This document shows, one piece after another, positions 54,891-64,000 of a stretch of 64,000 nucleotides of DNA. Below the pieces are notes generated by a model. That model saw only the letters and a list, made by a program, of their open reading frames with translations, was not told where the DNA came from and made no database searches. Within the stretch, counting starts at the first letter, position 1; the number at the start of each line of letters is the position of its first letter. Source of the stretch: Trileptium ribeirensis (taxonomy: Eukaryota; Nematoda; Enoplea; Enoplida; Thoracostomopsidae); NCBI GenBank assembly GCA_030248225.1, contig JASANE010012680.1, positions 1 to 64,000 of the forward strand. The letters are read 5' to 3'. Made by a program: the position numbers and the translations under genes.

Positions 54891-57266
54891 TTTCCCAATA
54901 AGTGGTCAGTGATTTTTAGTTGCTTTCGGAAGAAACACAATCAATGCTGCAATCTGTACATAGACCTAGAACTAACTGTGGCATAAAGTTGTCGATTAGC
55001 TTGGAGAGTACGTTTCAGAATTTGGATGGGAAGCAAGCAAACTTCAAATTTAGACCGATTTTTTGGAGCTAATATTGATATTGAACTTTTAAAAGTGTGG
55101 CGCTCCTTCGGGCGAATGAATACAGTGGCGGTCGCTCGATACAAATGAATCTGGACAAAATTTAAAGCAGGTGATATCGTAACGAGCATAAATATTCTAT
55201 TTCAAATTTTAGTTATTTCATCCTATAACCAAACCTGTATGACAGGGAAAACAGTGTGATATGACGTTTATTTTTATGGCACTTAATTTTGAGATCCCAA
55301 ACGTCTTGCAGCTAATGTTAATAATATCTTTAAAAGACACTCTTAAACATTTGTTCCTAAACTATTTAAGAGAAAATTCTTAAAGTATTAGGTTTTATTT
55401 ATGGCATCGTACTCACGTTCCAATATTCCATGAAGGCTTTGCACAGCGTTCAACGGAACAGCTAAAGGACCGTATCCTACGCCAAGACAGGATATAGGCT
55501 CAATGCACTATTTTTAGTACCTGATGACATTCGGCTTTAATGTCTTTCATTGAACGTTGACGCATATAGTTTGATCATATACATATTAAATATATAGTTA
55601 AATAAAACTACATGGTACTACATACAAGTGACGACAGGGTGTAGGAGGCTACCCATTGGCAAGAGTTGTTACCCCCTTAAACCACACTGACCCCTGAATC
55701 TCCGCCCCCACCCTCCGGAATATTTTCTTATCTTGTTTTGGTGTGTACAAGATCACAACAAAACGTCGCAAAGTGCTTGTACAACATATGTACTATTATG
55801 TATATAACCATAGGGAAAATTACGTTCTTATAAAAGATTTAGCATTTTAGTTCCTGCTTTACCCTCACCGCGTTTCCCATTCCACCCGTCCCCCACGTCC
55901 AAATCGTCTGGCCCACTGAGTCGACGGACTTTAGACGCCTATGTACAGGACGGTACACAATACCTGCATGTTGGTTGTTAGAGACACATCAAAAAGTTTC
56001 ACTGGTCTAGTTTAGTTTGTTTGTATTACAGCAGTAAACATATAACCCACAGCCAGCCTACCGATTTCACATAACTACCGAGAAATTGCAATTAAAGGCA
56101 GAAAATTGTTACCTGCCAGCCTACGACATTCCCGGTTGTTAAAGGCCAGCCAACAGCTTACTGCGACGGCCGGTATAATGTTCAACCGCCCTGCTGAAGG
56201 CCCAAAAGACCTAAATGGCCAACCAGTAACTTTCACGGCAGCTGCTCAACCTTAGTTTAGCTAAAATATCAAAATTTTCTTAGAATAATTGGTTGACCAG
56301 CAAATATATTAAAAATGAAAGAAAACATAAACTACTTACCGAATCCAAAGCAACGGCGGATCTGGCAACGCCTCCACTATGTTCAGTAGGCAACATCCAT
56401 TGTTTTAGAAAACCATTTCTTTGAAATGCGTTTGAGGTAAGCATTTCATCATATTTTAGCGCCTTGTCATAATTTTCGGTGTTTAATATCGTAATTTTGT
56501 CAACTGCGTGTAGAGAAATTTTGCCTGAATTTGTTGATTTGAGGGCGCTGATGGCTGAAATGTTGTAAATTATCAGCTGTTTGTATGCTTAATTAACTAG
56601 TTACTTCGCTTGGACTGCCGGGTTTCCACAATTTTTTGAAAATTTTTGCATAGCTTCTAGGATATTAAATGACAGGATACAACGACCAATATATTTAGCG
56701 ATGTTTAGTTTAAAGCATTTTATACAAAGCCTGAATGCTGTCAGTATGTCCATTAAACAATATCATTGGTACGTTGTGTGTTCGATAGTTTAAAATTTGT
56801 TTAAAGATTTCATTAACATTAATAAAGCCCATAATATTAGAGTTTATAGGGCGATTTATTAACTGTTGGCATTGAATATACCTAATTCAGTTTTATATAG
56901 TTTTAGTGTTAGAATCGACTGCGCCACACAGACGGCGCCCGTATTTTATGGCTCCTGGACAAACTTAGAAGTCCTCTGTTTACTTTCTTCAAACTCACTA
57001 AAAATATTTAGCGAAAGACGAAGCCAGTGCCAAGCAACCGGTTAAAGGTTTTTGATGAAAAGTTTACCAGTGAACACGTACTTGATACTTGTGACGTATG
57101 GTAGTTTGGTGTCATATGCTTCATCTTATGACCTAAGTACCTATAATTTTGCTCGTTAAGATTTGTTAAGCTTTGCATAGAATCGACATTGCCATGTAAA
57201 TTCTAAATTTATTAATTCACATTAACATAAACAACGAGATACCGTCGTCTTCAATTAGGTTTTCTT
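54891..57266. other. No recognised gene
   Basis: Mostly unique AT-rich sequence. C-rich blocks near 55630-55730 and 55860-55930, and GGCC-rich words at 56040-56240, hint at old repeats. Confidence 0.4.
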
Positions 57267-57780
57267 ATTGCGGTGTTCACGGTGTAAAGTCCCCGCTGTT
57301 TGGAACTTTTGGGCCCCTGTAGTCGCGAATCTACCGTATAGACAGTCAGGGGCACACCCGTACCGTAAAACAGTCTCCAGGGGTGTACGACACAACCCTA
57401 GCTACTACATTTTTGTTAACGGTGTCTTTCACACATACCCTTAGCTACAAATTTGGCGCGAATTAGCTGTAACGGACGCCGTCAGTAGCTAATATGGTGT
57501 ATCAGTCAATTGGGTGGTGTAGTTTTTAAAATCTCTATATTTGTATCTATATCATGTAAATGTCCACAAGATAGCGCCGCACACCGTCAATAAAACTGCG
57601 ATAGAGACACAGCGTGCTTAACATCGTCGAGAAGAGGCAAAACAATAGCTAGCTACCATTGTAAAAATTTATAAAAACATGGAGGTGTCTAAGACTATCT
57701 GTTGTTGACTGTGTGACTGACACTGTTTGTGGTACATATGTTCCAAACGTAGGGACATTATAACATGAACGCCGCATTAG
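57267..57780. mobile_element. TIR element (ATGCGGCGTTCA type), copy 1
   Basis: The left end ATTGCGGTGTTCACGGTG, with GTCCCCGCTGTTTGGAAC inside it, is inverted at the right end: GTTCCAAACGTAGGGACATT followed by ATAACATGAACGCCGCATTAG (57740-57780). About 514 bp and non-coding, so non-autonomous. A partial copy is at 59093-59490. No target duplication could be defined. Confidence 0.75.
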
Positions 57781-58051
57781 TGCGTTGTACTCTGATAATG
57801 TTTATATATGTTAGGAGCACGATTTATCCGTTGAGACAAAAACTTCAAAAAATGCAAAGAAATTTAGAAAGCGATTGAATTTGAACCCTCTGAATGGTGA
57901 GATGACGCTCTAGAATACTCATTGTAGTGTGGGTCGCAATAACTGCGGTGCGCGTTTCCCCAAGAGTCTTGAAATGCTACAAATGTCCTAAAATTGATAA
58001 ATTAGAACGGACAGAAAGTAACTAACAGCCATAAATCGCACCAACGTAGCA

Positions 58052-58270
58052 ATGAGTGAATCAGAGAAAGCTAGCTACCCGAATTTTGTGGATAAAGCCC
58101 GCAAAACCGTCGCAAGTTCGGAAAGGCAAGTTGGGTCACAGTTTATATACTATTCCATGCGTCTTATTATACTCCCGAAGAATTATTATGTTTGTTGCAA
58201 TAGTTCTTATGTTTTATCAAAAGTAGCGCAGCAGCAGAGGAATAATAACAGTTGCTATTACCTAGAGTAA
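58052..58270 (+). CDS. Short exon-like ORF, unidentified
   Basis: 72 residues starting MSESEKASYPNFVDKARKTV, a soluble charged N-terminus, then low-complexity sequence after about residue 30. CGGAAAGGCAAGTTGGG at that point could be a GC-type 5' splice site, so the first 25 or so codons might be an exon. No family recognised; chance is the likelier explanation. Confidence 0.15.
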   Translation: MSESEKASYPNFVDKARKTVASSERQVGSQFIYYSMRLIILPKNYYVCCNSSYVLSKVAQQQRNNNSCYYLE

Positions 58271-59090
58271 ACCCAAAATGTTATAAATAGATTCAAAATC
58301 GATCGCTTTTTATGTCTGTCTAGTTCAGGTGCGTATTCCATGGCTCCTCATTTGTCAAAATCATGAACTTCTTCGAGCAAAACTTCGTCCTCTCATTTCT
58401 GTGATCAGTAGTCGCGGCTTCGCGAGCCCGAACATGGGCTCTGTGATGTACTAATCCAATTTGCGTACGCGCACATTTCACTATTTCGTATGCTACGCGA
58501 GTATGAAATGAGATGACGAATCATACCGCTATGTTTTCAATCTCTGTTAGTATAATATAATACAACAAAAACGCGACTTTACTCGCCTTTTCAAGCGCAC
58601 ACGATCAGCAGATAATGATGCTAAATCGTAAAATAGTAACCAAGAAAAGGGCCTGCGTGTTAGCAAATCGAGTCCGCGTACATAAGGCAAATTCGTATTT
58701 TGTGCGTAGTCGCCGGTTATAAGATCGTGAACTGGCTTGGCAAAATATTCACGCCCCTAAAGTACACTCGGGCGTTAGTAAACTATCATACTTATAATTC
58801 TTTTTGAAGTATCAGAAATAGAGGAAATCAGAAAGCTCCAGTTTCTCAAGTGCCTGCTGGAATTGCTCCTTCTTAAACATCTCAGGCTGCTCTTAGCTCC
58901 TTTCGATGTAAAATTGTCAAAAATGTTTTTAATTATAGTGTAAAAATTTTTGGTGTTTCAAAAAATATACAAGTTTGAACGAACTAGTTATAAGCCAGTG
59001 GATTCTTCTATTTAAGTATTGGGGTTTGCGTTCACAGGCATCATCTGGAGAGCGCTAAACATTGTGACTTCTGATTTTGGAAACCAATCG
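58271..59090. other. No feature seen
   Basis: Small palindromes (GCGGCTTCGCGAGCC) only. Confidence 0.4.
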
Positions 59091-59092
59091 TA

Positions 59093-59490
59093 TTAATGCG
59101 GCGTTCACGTTATAATGTTCCCGCTGTTTGGAACATTTGTCCCCCTGTAGTCGGGAGTCTACCGTATTGACAGTCAGGGTGCCACCCATACTTTAAACCA
59201 ATTGCCGATGGTGTACCACACGCCCTTAGCTACTGCATTTTTTTGTTGACAGTGTCGTACACACCCTTAGCTACCAATTTGGAGCGAATTAACTATAACG
59301 GACATCGTCTGCAGCTCATGCGGTTTATTAGTCAACTGTCCTGTGTAGTTATTTGTAAATTTATCTAATTTTTCTAAGCCCATATGAATATTGCTCAAAT
59401 AATTCCAAACACTGTCAATAAAATTGCCAGAAGACACGGTGTGCCTGACACTGTCGAGAAGTGGTAATACCCGTAACTCACTTAAATAAC
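59093..59490. mobile_element. TIR element (ATGCGGCGTTCA type), truncated copy 2
   Basis: Starts TTAATGCGGCGTTCACGTTA and follows copy 1 through GTAGTCGGGAGTCTACCGTA, CACACCCTTAGCTACCAATT and GACACTGTCGAGAAG, then loses similarity. The right TIR is missing. Same orientation as copy 1. Confidence 0.7.
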
Positions 59491-59689
59491 GCCCAGCAAT
59501 AAAGTGACACAGCACGCCAAATCATAAACGTATCTACAAGTCTTTTGGTATGCATGTACTCTCATATATAAATTAGGCTTTTGAAGAGTAACACTTACCC
59601 TAGGTGCAAACCTGAGCCTCCAAGATCAATCATTCTTTTAGTCGAAAACCCCTTCGGGAGAGTTTTCGAACGATGCTATGCTCCAGAAA

Positions 59690-60500
59690 GAAGAGCTCCT
59701 CCGATATAGCTTCTTTCAGGCATACATGGTTTCTGTTTTGCATTTGTATACCTTCTCCTTCAATATTCCCCACAGGAAAAAGTCAGTATGGCTTAGATCA
59801 GGAGAATGAACAGACCATTCGGCAGGACCTCGGCGCCCCAGTAAACGGTCAAAGAAGCTTTCGTCCAACCAACGGCGCACAGCCATAGGAAAATGAAGAG
59901 GCGCGCCATCCTGCATGAAATGAAGCCTGTCAATATTTGGTAACTGTTGAATATTACGATAAAATTCATTGCACAGCATCATTCGATATACGTATGCATT
60001 CACAGTGCCATGGAAAACGACAAGGGCCCAAAAATCCACTAGAACACATGCCGACGCATACTGTCAGACCATGGGCATTCATAGGGTGTTCGATAGTGTT
60101 ACGAGAAGTTTCTGAATGTCAATAAACACAATTAGGTCGGTTAACGTGGCCGTTTTTTTAAATTGCTTTCATCGGACCAAATGATCTCGTTTGCTTAGTC
60201 AGTATCATGTTAGAGACGCTGTAACCATTTTCCACAACCTTGGAATCATAATCATCCTCATTCAGAGCATGAGCAAACGTCGGTATGAAAAAGCTTTAGA
60301 CACAGACTTCTAACAATCCGGAGAACGCTCGATTTGCTGATGCCTGTTTAAGGCAAGTCAGCTATGCAACCTGTTAGATCAAACGTTTTATTAATTGAAA
60401 CAATAGATTCATGATATGGGGGCTGTGACGACGAATGCCAGGATCATACTCGCACAACTTCACTGATATTTTAGTTAACTGAAGTACTCATTACAGTCTT
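59690..60500 (-). pseudogene. mariner-type (DD41D-spaced) transposase pseudogene
   Basis: The longest frame (59716-60039) has VVFHGTVNAYVY, the second catalytic Asp in MQDGAPLHF, and SPDLSHTDFFLWGILKEKVY; 41 residues separate the two Asp, the DD41D spacing of one Tc1/mariner group. Upstream, in shifted frames, are HPMNAHGLTVCVGM, NGHVNRPNCVYWHSE, the first Asp context (WSDES, broken), FAHALNEDDYDSKVVENG and, at about 60345-60415, ESIVSINKTFDLTGCIADLP, an HTH-linker motif. Frameshifts and stops separate these, so it is dead. At 60640-60669 GCGGTTACTTACACGACACC runs into CTATA, a plausible terminal repeat of the 5' end; the other end was not found. Confidence 0.8.
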
Positions 60501-60669
60501 ATTGGATTTACTCGATCAACCAAGTTAAGTCGAGTATTAGACATTTCGCTATGCGTACATGTTTTTAATATATTCCGTTATAACTCCTGAAAATATGAGG
60601 GTTGTAAGTGAATTTATGTCAGTCTCAGCAACAGTTTGAAGTTGCGCGGTTACTTACACGACACCCTAT

Positions 60670-61010
60670 ATACTTAATGTACTTTATACTTGTTTGAATA
60701 AGTATATTTATACCTTATGCATTTTAACTCCCATTTACATATAGAAACACTGAAAATGTTGGTAAAATAAATTGGAGCTTTGTTTGATTTAGAGTTTCTC
60801 CTTGTATACCCAGAAAAAATAGTTTTAAAATAAATGAACTTATAGATATATATAATGCTAAAATACCGAAATAGGGAAAATATAGGGTGGCTTAAAGAAA
60901 TCGACAAAATGTGTTTGTGGTAGCGAGTCCATGGTACCCATGCGCTGGCAGCCATAGCCTTATCAATATTGGCTAATCACTCGAAATATACTATACACCA
61001 CTGCAATATA
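60670..61010. other. No feature seen
   Basis: AT-rich spacer between the transposase relic and the 196-bp array. Confidence 0.45.
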
Positions 61011-61014
61011 ATTT

Positions 61015-62610
61015 CTCTAGTAGCCTAAAATTGCAGTGTAGCTAAATAGTAATAACTGTAGAGACAAGTTCAACAATGGCAGGTTCGTCTCGAACGTGTA
61101 ACTAAAATTCTTGGAAGAAACTAAACTATCGTACTTTGACACAATGATTTCGGATCAATGATACCGACAAAGCCGATAGTTGTATGCTTCCAGCACTGAA
61201 ATGTCTTGCCATAGCGCACTATTGAATTGCAATGTAGCTAAGTAGTAATAACTGTAGAGACAAGTTCAACAATAGCTGGTTCATCTCAAACGTAAAACTA
61301 AAATTTCTGGAAGAAACTAAACTATCGTACTTTGACACAATGATTTCGGATCAGTGATACCGACAAAGCCGATAGTTGTATGCTTCCAGCACTGAAATGT
61401 CTTGCCATAGCGCGTTATTGAATTGCGATGTAGCTAAGTAGTAATAACTGTAGAGACAAGTTCAACAATGGCAGGTTCGTCTCGAACGTGTAACTAAAAT
61501 TCCTGGAAGAAACTAAACTATCGTACTTTGACACAATGATTTCGGATCAATGATACCGACAAAGCCGATAGTTGTATGCTTCCAGCACTGAAATGTCTTG
61601 CCATGGCGCACTATTGAATTGCAATGTAGCTAAGTAGTAATAACTGTAGAGACAAGTTCAACAATGGCAGGTTCGTCTCGAACGTGTAACTAAAATTCCT
61701 GGAAGAAACTAAACTATCGTACTTTGACACAATGATTTCGGATCAGTGATACCGACAAAGCCGATAGTTTTATGCTTCCAGCATTGAAATGTCTTGCCAT
61801 AGCGCGTTATTGAATTGCGATGTAGCTAAGTAGTAATAACTGTAGAGACAAGTTCAACAATAGCCGGTTCGTCTCGAACGTGTAACTAAAATTCCTGGAA
61901 GAAACTAAACTATCGTACTTTGACACAATGATTTCGGATCAGTGATACCGACAAAGCCGATAGTTGTATGCTTCCAGCACTGAAATGTCTTGCCATAGCG
62001 CACTATTGAATTGCAATGTAGCTAAGTAGTAATAACTGTAGAGACAGGTTCAACAATAGCTGGTTCATCTCAAACGTAAAACTAAAATTTCTGGAAGAAA
62101 CTAATTTATCGTACTTTGACACAATGATTTCGGATCAATGATACCGACAAAGCCGATAGTTGTATGCTTCCAGCATTGAAATGTCTTGCCATAGCGCACT
62201 ATTGAATTGCAATGTAGCTAAGTAGTAATAACTGTAGAGACAAGTTCAACAATAGCCGGTTCGTCTCGAACGTGTAACTAAAATTCCTGGAAGAAACTAA
62301 ACTATCGTACTTTGACACAATGATTTCGGATCAGTGATACCGACAAAGCCGATAGTTGTATGCTTCCAGCACTGAAATGTCTTGCCATAGCGCGCTATTG
62401 AATTGCGATGTAGCTAAGTAGTAATAACTGTAGAGACAAGTTCAACAATGGCAGGTTCGTCTCGAACGTGAAACTAAAATTCCTGGAAGAAACTAAACTA
62501 TCGTACTTTGACACAATGATTTCGGATCAATGATACCGACAAAGCCGATAGTTTTATGCTTCCAGCATTGAAATGTCTTGCCATAGCGCACTATTGAATC
62601 ATTAGTAACA
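61015..62610. repeat. 196-bp satellite array, about 8 units
   Basis: GAAATGTCTTGCCAT occurs at 61198, 61394, 61590, 61786, 61982, 62178, 62374 and 62570, exactly 196 apart. Units are very similar, with two main variants (GCAGGTTCGTCTCGAACGTG and GCTGGTTCATCTCAAACGTA) in no fixed order. GGTTCGTCTCGAACGTG contains a small inverted repeat. Confidence 0.95.
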
Positions 62611-63188
62611 TTTGCAATGAAGCGGCTTCTTTCTGGAAATAGTCTGGTTACGCCTAAGCTTCTGAAAATTAATAACTAATTATATTATATTAAATACATT
62701 ATATTAATAATATCCGGTGGGTTTCCGACATCCCCGATGCGAATCTGGTGCCATTTCAATGCGAAGATTTAACACTTCAATTCTCAAATTAATTTGTATA
62801 TAGGGCAATAAATAACACAGTAGTTTAAAATTTTATGGTGGTTTGAATGATTCGGGTGTAAAACCTACGAATCTGTTATTAAAACTTTTAATATTATTTA
62901 GGAAAAATCCAGCAAAACAAACAATAATGTACAATTACATGCTGTACGATGAAATCACTTAACACAACGCATCGCAATACCAAAAAGCAACTATATGTGT
63001 AAAACATTTTATTAAGCCTGCAGAATTTCGAAACCAGTCATAGCCTATGTACTGTACATTGTTACCAGTTGTTAACTTCCAAACCGAAGAATCACGAAAA
63101 ATATGTGTTCACCAATTTAGTTCCGTAACTTAAAAATGGATAAAAATCTCAAAACAATTGAACATTTCCATCAATCGCATTTAATAAT
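62611..63188. other. No feature seen
   Basis: AT-rich unique sequence. Confidence 0.45.
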
Positions 63189-63189
63189 G

Positions 63190-63738
63190 TAAAATCCACA
63201 ATATAACAATGTTTCGGTTACATCCGTCAAGGTCCCTGATATCGCTGATGTTCTGCAGGCTGTCATAAGGAACATGCTGACATACAATGCGTACACGCCA
63301 TACCTGGTAAATCTTATTCCAGCGACGGATATAAGGATTTCTGAGAGGTTCGACGATGTCCCAGCGGCGTCTCCATATCGTTGTCCTATTTGTCGTATGC
63401 AGCGATGTGCAGTGCATTATTTGTATAATTTGACATGGCGCCAACAGTCTGTGTGGAGGCCGGACGAGCCCCCCCCCTCATTTCGTCTTTAACCGCTTCC
63501 GTCTGAAGCTATGATTTATGTGCCTCCTTATAACGGTGGTTTCCGAGGGCTGTTAGTACCTTATATTATTAGGCAACAGCCGGGAAAACGATCAAGACCG
63601 AATACTACCCGGCAGCAGCGCCTGAATAAATGGTTATCAGCCGTCTATTATCAATATTCATCCGTTGGTCAGCAGTTATGGACCGTCACTCGGCCAGCTG
63701 TGGTGTATACGGTTAATGGCATGCAGCAAGTGAAATAA
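63190..63738 (+). pseudogene. Unidentified coding-like frame interrupted by one stop
   Basis: One reading frame runs from about 63190 to 63738 with only a TAA at 63490-63492. It reads SVKVPDIADVLQAVIRNMLT, then NAYTPYLVNLIPATDIRISE, a Cys pair in SPYRCPICRMQRCAVHY (CxxC-x3-C), and after the stop IYVPPYNGGFRGLLVPYIIR, GKRSRPNTTRQQRLNKWLSA and WTVTRPAVVYTVNG. The balanced composition across 180 codons in AT-rich DNA argues for real coding history. The first Met is at 63274; the open part before it could be an exon start. No family recognised. It may be a transposon remnant, a pseudogene, or a gene with a sequencing error at the stop. Confidence 0.35.
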
Positions 63739-63838
63739 AGCCGACTAACGGAACGGTTTAATGTATATATAATCGCCAATAGCCAACACATTTTATACCA
63801 TGGATGTTCATAGTGATGGAGGGGTAGGGATTACTCAT

Positions 63839-64000
63839 TAAGGGAGCGTCCCTCAAGCCACATTTACATCCACTAAAGGTTCTGCACAACCCCGCGCCCC
63901 AATGGTCCTCTACTCCAGCGCACTCAAGGTGCGCGAAATACTTCGGTGATAATTGGCAAAAATACAGTAAAAAGTTGCAAAAATCGACACAAAATTAGAA
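63839..64000 (+). repeat. AT/GC dispersed repeat family, copy at right edge
   Basis: GGGAGCGTCCCTCAAG, CTCAAGGTGCGCGAAATA and AATTGGCAAAAATACAG align in order with 42765-42960; cut by the window end. Confidence 0.5.

Overview
This is a repeat-dominated, gene-poor stretch of an animal nuclear genome. It is AT-rich and contains relics of Ty3-like LTR-type retroelements with an envelope-like gene, several non-LTR retrotransposons (LINEs), a mariner-type transposase relic, short inverted-repeat elements and more than a dozen unrelated tandem-repeat arrays. No bacterial signals (operons, ribosome binding sites, CRISPR) are present and I recognise no host gene with confidence. The TE mix suits an invertebrate. 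I cannot name the phylum: TTAGGC-like words occur, but inside a dispersed repeat and not as telomere.

Layout. 1-4620 (-): a lightly damaged retroelement with one long frame (Gag capsid, two CCHC zinc knuckles, then an SGNH/GDSL-hydrolase-like domain), followed by a small membrane-anchored ORF and an envelope-glycoprotein-like ORF. No reverse transcriptase, RNase H or integrase lies between Gag and Env. 5.0-10.2 kb: a CR1/Jockey-like LINE piece, minisatellites, a Tc1/mariner-type MITE, a fold-back element. 10.9-11.5 kb: a second CR1-like RT piece. 12.3-13.4 kb: a degenerate satellite. 13.8-14.1 kb: a piggyBac-type MITE (TTAA duplication) with a tRNA-like core. 14.2-17.0 kb (-): a LINE whose RT gene contains two independent tandem amplifications (118 bp over the catalytic YADD box, 76 bp further upstream). 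22.1-23.2 kb: a MITE and a third CR1-like RT piece. 23.2-28.0 kb (-): a second, older copy of the Gag-SGNH-Env element; its hydrolase block I is still GDSQL and its block III GIND, which identifies the domain that is mutated in copy 1. 28.7-30.2 kb (+): another broken LINE. 35.8-45.5 kb: 113-, 26-, 121- and 201-bp arrays, a second piggyBac-type MITE and tRNA-like sequences. 50.4-51.2 kb: a 138-bp array. 57.3-59.5 kb: two copies of a TIR element. 59.7-60.5 kb (-): a broken DD41D-spaced mariner-type transposase. 61.0-62.6 kb: a 196-bp array. 63.2-63.7 kb: an unidentified coding-like frame with one stop.

How the parts relate. The most interesting unit is the pol-less Gag-NC-SGNH plus Env element in two same-strand copies 23 kb apart. 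GDSL/SGNH esterases and Env genes are known as captured accessory ORFs in some LTR retroelements, but here the hydrolase is continuous with Gag/NC. The second theme is that transposon sequence appears to have seeded tandem arrays: inside an RT gene, and at the end of a piggyBac-type MITE.
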